From IMG/VR virus record IMGVR_UViG_3300008113_004141, positions 1 through 31,448 of that record: DNA of 31,448 nt. The stretch is one strand, 5' to 3'. The notes beneath the pieces were generated by a model, which was given only the letters and a program-made list of their open reading frames with translations, did no database searches and was not told the origin of the DNA. A program made the translations under genes and the position numbers. This stretch comes from a virus. The first letter of the stretch is position 1. Every line of letters begins with the position of its first letter. Positions 28,154 to 31,448 of the stretch are shown one piece after another.

Positions 28154-30861
28154 TGGCTGAAGATAACAACAAAGTAATTATTTCCCGTATTCAAAATCGT
28201 AGGGGTCTAAAGCAAGACCTTCCGCAACCTTTACGTCCAGGTGAACTTGGATTCGCTTATGACACCCGTCAGGTGTTTATTGGTGCTGATCCTAGTGACG
28301 CAATCAGTGGTGGTTATAATACACAAAGTATTTTTGAAACTACAGTCGGTGCTAAGGATTTTACTTCTAGTATTGCTAACAATAACATTGTTGCTTTTAC
28401 TGTTCCATTTAAAAAGTACGGAAAAGGCTTTTTTGATGGCATTACTAAAATAGTAAGTTATCTACCTAGCGCAAACACTACGTCAAGTTCAAACCTAAAG
28501 ATATTCCCTTCAAATACACTAATAAGTACAACTGCTGTACCTAACGCAAATATCACATCAAACGTAATTACGCTTTCAGCATCACCTAATGTGTTTATTA
28601 CAGTAGGAGATATTGTCACTGGTTCAGCAGTTAACACCTTTATTACTGTAGAAGCAATTTCGGGTAATACTGTTACCCTTTCAAATAATGTTAGCGTAAC
28701 AACAGCAAATACACTAACCTTTGTTCCTAACAATCTTGTAAATGCTGAAACAAATTTACCGTTCAAAGCTGCGGACTTAATTGTTAATAAGAACGGAGTA
28801 GTGATTGCCGGCGATAGCAGCAATACCACGCCCGCAGCAGCGTATGAATATAGTTTTGCAGCCAACACATCAGCTGCAAATACTCATATTGTAACATTTA
28901 GATCAGCACCGCTTGCTTCTGAAGAAGTTACAATATGCTACTACAGCAATACAGCAATTATTCAAGCTATCGAAGGTATTACTGTACAAAGTAATACTGC
29001 GTTGAACGGAAACATTTCTTTATATAATGTTGGTCCCAAAGCTTTCCCAAGTTTTTATACTGCATACAGTATTCCTCCATATAGACAAATTCCTAGAGAA
29101 TTAATCACAGTAAGCTCTACAACCGGCACAGGCTTTATTGGTTTACAAAATAAACATATTGCTGTAAATGCTGACAGCGGAGAAATAGATTCACCAACCA
29201 GTCTCTCATTAGGTAATTTATTATTAAGCAGAAGTGACTGGAGTGCGAGCTCTAACGTTACACCCAACACTGCTAACATTGTATTCACAGTTGGAACTGT
29301 ACCTACATATAATGTAGCTGGTCCTTACAATTATATCTATGTTGACAATACAGTAGGATATCTAAATGGTAAGGTGTTTCAAATCTCACAATTTAGTAAT
29401 GTAACACCTAGCGTAACTGTAGCAATGCCTTCAAATGCGTTCAGCATAGCAAGATCAGTTACAGCTAATGCCGCAGGAACAGGAGCCAATACTACTGTTA
29501 CTCTTACTGGTAATGTCGCTGGCGTGAGTCAAAGTGCAAATATTTTAATTGTTGATGGTAGTAATACTAGTGGACTATCAGGTAAAGTAGTTGTAGTAGC
29601 AAATGACCCCGCAACAGGTGTAATTACTTTTAATACAGGCGCCTCACCATTTTTATCAAACGCAAATGTCCAATATATTAACTACGGCAACGATGTTACT
29701 GGTAACACTAGGGTTCAAGTTTTTAGCTCACTACACGGATATAGTAGTGTTGACCAAGCAAATGTTACATCTTCTAATACTTCAGCAATTGCTAATGCTA
29801 CATTCAGTGTGCTGTCACCTGTTACTCAAAACACTTTCTTTATAGATCCAACTGCTCCGGCAACAGGAAATATAACCGGTTTGCTTTCGCCTAATCTAAG
29901 TCCTAGCACAGTTGATGTGACTCCTGTTAGAAGCATTGATCTAAGCAGTAATACAACACTAGCTGAAATTTCATCGACTGTAAATGACTTAGATGATTGG
30001 CCGTTCTTAGGTATTATTCCTGATAGCGAAAATAAAATTTATATTACTCACAAACCTGAATATACTAGTGTAGGGTTAGACTTCCGACTACACGAAGATT
30101 ACAATCAACCTACTCTCAGTGAGCTTTCCTTAACTGCCAGTGAATATACTAGAGACGACACAGTTAAAGCTAAATTAGAAAAATGGATGAACAGTTGTTT
30201 GGAAAGCGATTTAGTTGATTTATTCTCTACTGCTGGTGTAGGTGTTAAGTACGCTACTAACTCAACCCTAACAAGATCTGTAGGCCAGTATCAAGCAGCA
30301 ATAAATAACACCTATGACGAAATTGATTTTTCTAGCAGAGAAGAAGCACGAGACTTCAACAAACTTGTAAACACAATTTTCTTTGAGCGACCAGATCCAG
30401 ATAATGAAAATATCAAAGGTCTAGTAAATCTAAAAACAAATATTGAATTACAGACTCGTTCTAGTGTTGCATTAGGTGATAGAACTGTATCATACGCAGA
30501 ATTGAATTCGGCAAGTATCCCTTCCGGAGGCGGCAACATTAGCAGCTTAACACAAAGCGTTGATGTATACGATACGTATCAAATTGATTATAGTATTACT
30601 GAAGCAAGCTCTGTAATAGTTACGGGTGAAAACTATCAGCGAATTGGTACAATGTTTGTTTCCGGTAGAACTGAATTTAATGGCGGAAGCGGTGCAGTGC
30701 TATTCCAAGATGTGGCTAGTGAAATGATTGATACAGGTCTTTCCGGCAATGTAACATTTACTGCATCACTAGTTGGAACCAATATCATTTTTAATGTAAC
30801 CAATTCAGTGGGCCGCGAACTAGCAATGAAATATATTGTTAAACGTTGGAGTTCATTATAA
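28153..30861 (+). CDS. Large tail-fibre or adhesin-like virion protein
   Basis: A 902 aa protein starting with GTG behind AGGAG. The N-terminal 60 residues (IISRIQNRRGLKQDLPQPLR, PGELGFAYDTRQVFIG) are the common phage fibre opening with NRRG...LP-x-PL-x-PGE-x-GFA-x-D-x-x-x-x-FIG. The long middle (70-640) is Thr/Asn/Ser/Val-rich and strand-like, with repetitive GNTVTLSNN-type segments (for example VFITVGDIVTG, ANTTVTLTGNVAG). The C-terminal third is more globular and ends with a jelly-roll-like region to LAMKYIVKRWSSL. No cysteines in the beta part. A host-binding or structural role is likely. Late promoter and strong ribosome site fit. Confidence 0.75.
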   Translation: MAEDNNKVIISRIQNRRGLKQDLPQPLRPGELGFAYDTRQVFIGADPSDAISGGYNTQSIFETTVGAKDFTSSIANNNIVAFTVPFKKYGKGFFDGITKIVSYLPSANTTSSSNLKIFPSNTLISTTAVPNANITSNVITLSASPNVFITVGDIVTGSAVNTFITVEAISGNTVTLSNNVSVTTANTLTFVPNNLVNAETNLPFKAADLIVNKNGVVIAGDSSNTTPAAAYEYSFAANTSAANTHIVTFRSAPLASEEVTICYYSNTAIIQAIEGITVQSNTALNGNISLYNVGPKAFPSFYTAYSIPPYRQIPRELITVSSTTGTGFIGLQNKHIAVNADSGEIDSPTSLSLGNLLLSRSDWSASSNVTPNTANIVFTVGTVPTYNVAGPYNYIYVDNTVGYLNGKVFQISQFSNVTPSVTVAMPSNAFSIARSVTANAAGTGANTTVTLTGNVAGVSQSANILIVDGSNTSGLSGKVVVVANDPATGVITFNTGASPFLSNANVQYINYGNDVTGNTRVQVFSSLHGYSSVDQANVTSSNTSAIANATFSVLSPVTQNTFFIDPTAPATGNITGLLSPNLSPSTVDVTPVRSIDLSSNTTLAEISSTVNDLDDWPFLGIIPDSENKIYITHKPEYTSVGLDFRLHEDYNQPTLSELSLTASEYTRDDTVKAKLEKWMNSCLESDLVDLFSTAGVGVKYATNSTLTRSVGQYQAAINNTYDEIDFSSREEARDFNKLVNTIFFERPDPDNENIKGLVNLKTNIELQTRSSVALGDRTVSYAELNSASIPSGGGNISSLTQSVDVYDTYQIDYSITEASSVIVTGENYQRIGTMFVSGRTEFNGGSGAVLFQDVASEMIDTGLSGNVTFTASLVGTNIIFNVTNSVGRELAMKYIVKRWSSL

Positions 30862-30873
30862 TTAGGAAATAAT

Positions 30874-31311
30874 ATGTTCACAAAGACACAGAGTAACTCT
30901 GAGCGATTGGCAGCTTGGAGAAAGTTCCGCCAAGAATTTCCTGCTAACGGAACAGCAGATGATGTAATAGATGCGTTCTCCAAAATTAAAATTGACCGCC
31001 GAATACTTGATTACTATACCCCAGAAAATTGGCCCGATCCATTTGAGATTGTAAGTGAGGGACACTTTTGTCAATCTGGGTTAACATTGGTCATTGCTAG
31101 TACTCTGCTTAATCTTCAACTCATTAAACCCTCTGAATGCAGATTTGATGTGATAAGTAATCACATAACTGGAGCCGATGGTTTAGTGTTTGTTTATAAC
31201 GAGCGTGTCTATAATTTCCTGCAGGATTCTATAGTTACCTTAGATTATTGCGAAAACAATTCTACTAAATTTTCCAGTCATATTATAGCTGTAGATAAAC
31301 TTGGCTCTTGA
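30874..31311 (+). CDS. Conserved-looking hypothetical protein, 145 aa
   Basis: A soluble protein beginning MFTKTQSNSERLAAWRKFRQ, with DDVIDAFSKIKIDRRILDYY, the stretch TPENWPDPFEIVSEGHFCQS and GLTLVIASTLLNLQLI. From memory, proteins with RLAAW-x-x-FR...NW/GWP-x-P-(F/W)-EI are common in marine T4-like phages with no known function. TTAGGAAA (30863-30870) is a good Shine-Dalgarno. It is co-transcribed with the fibre gene. The stop TGA (31309-31311) is embedded in the TTGACA of the nrdA promoter. Confidence 0.7.
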   Translation: MFTKTQSNSERLAAWRKFRQEFPANGTADDVIDAFSKIKIDRRILDYYTPENWPDPFEIVSEGHFCQSGLTLVIASTLLNLQLIKPSECRFDVISNHITGADGLVFVYNERVYNFLQDSIVTLDYCENNSTKFSSHIIAVDKLGS

Positions 31312-31336
31312 CAAGATAAGTACAATGCTATATAAT
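31308..31336 (+). promoter_or_regulatory. Consensus sigma70 promoter for nrdA
   Basis: TTGACA (31308-31313), 17-base spacer, TATAAT (31331-31336): both hexamers and the spacing match consensus exactly. It leaves a leader of about 50 bases before ATG 31395 with AGGA at 31381-31384. It reads into nrdA, marking the return to early or middle genes. Confidence 0.9.
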
Positions 31337-31394
31337 ACATAATATATACATTCTAGAAACAAAACTCATAATAACACGACAGGAAATATAGTAG

Positions 31395-31448
31395 ATGTCC
31401 AAGCCTATTCTAATTGCAAAAAGAGACGGTAGTAAAGAAGAACTAAAT
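31395..31448 (+). CDS. nrdA: Ribonucleotide reductase large subunit, N-terminal fragment (3' truncated by window)
   Basis: Eighteen codons to the window edge: MSKPILIAKRDGSKEELN. The pattern hydrophobic-x-KRDGS-x-E is the first strand of the ATP-cone at the N-terminus of class I ribonucleotide reductase alpha subunits. NrdA reduces ribonucleotides to deoxyribonucleotides. An ATP-cone also begins NrdD and NrdR, so the class is not proven from 18 residues; nrdA is the most usual in T4-like phages. A perfect sigma70 promoter lies upstream and AGGA precedes the ATG by ten bases. Confidence 0.6.
   Translation, partial: MSKPILIAKRDGSKEELN

Noticed and set aside
28458-28868. Minus-strand open frame of 136 codons
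   Set aside because: Mirror of the Thr/Asn/Val-rich fibre gene; such repetitive codons often leave the opposite strand open. No promoter or ribosome site.
1-31448. tRNA genes, CRISPR arrays, insertion sequences, integrase or attachment sites
   Set aside because: Looked for while reading both strands; no cloverleaf-like, direct-repeat-spacer or transposase signal was found. Scanning tools were not available, so a tRNA could be missed, but the coding density leaves little room.

Overview
The window reads as part of the genome of a T4-like (myovirus-type) phage, most probably marine. Evidence: T4-type replication genes (clamp-loader small subunit gp62, primase gp61, DnaB-like helicase gp41), AT-rich T4-late-type promoters (GATAAATA), nearly all genes on one strand with ATGA-type overlaps, and many small genes that I recognise, from memory only, as typical of marine T4-like phages (2OG-Fe(II) oxygenases, SGNH hydrolases, a DUF6356-like peptide, PD-(D/E)XK exonuclease). 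The host cannot be named from this window. Base composition looks moderately AT-rich by eye. No tRNA, CRISPR, insertion sequence, integrase or attachment site was seen, and no stretch over 300 bases lacks a gene.

Layout. 1-5646: metabolism and replication genes in a tight overlapping series (adenine phosphoribosyltransferase, S-adenosylmethionine synthetase, gp62, zinc-finger protein, small unknowns, ThyX, a 2OG oxygenase and a very short DnaE-like polymerase relative). 5643-6044: the only minus-strand gene. 6079-6882: a probable virion protein behind a late promoter. 6920-9980: primase, SGNH hydrolase and helicase behind a sigma70-type promoter. 10014-26542: a late region dominated by probable virion and internal-head proteins. 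26559-28110: small membrane protein, second SGNH hydrolase and an exonuclease with its own sigma70-type promoter. 28153-31311: a large tail-fibre-like protein and a conserved unknown. 31308-31448: a consensus sigma70 promoter and the first 18 codons of nrdA.

The most striking feature is the 10.3-26.2 kb block. At least eight proteins start with a related short tag, M-(K/R/L)-(I/F)-x-(E/D)-(hydrophobic), several followed within about 10 residues by a hydrophobic-x-Glu site. This resembles the capsid-targeting sequence of T4 internal proteins and Alt, which the prohead protease gp21 removes. The tagged set includes an Fe/Mn superoxide dismutase relative, a kinase-HAD phosphatase fusion recalling T4 Pnk, a KWDG ligase-like nucleotidyltransferase, an ADP-ribosyltransferase-like protein, a PD-(D/E)XK nuclease-like polyprotein, and small very basic peptides. 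The two giants (898 and 906 aa) repeat similar sites between their domains, as expected if they are cut apart in the prohead. My inference is a phage that loads its capsid with a multi-enzyme cargo delivered with the DNA at infection. The tags and domains are visible; packaging and cleavage are inferred.

Regulation. Two promoter classes are visible: sigma70-like TTGACA-N16/17-TATAAT and late GATAAATA. In at least three, probably four, cases the start codon lies only 5-6 nt after the -10 element with no Shine-Dalgarno, suggesting leaderless mRNAs. One clear rho-independent terminator follows a short, strongly initiated structural gene.
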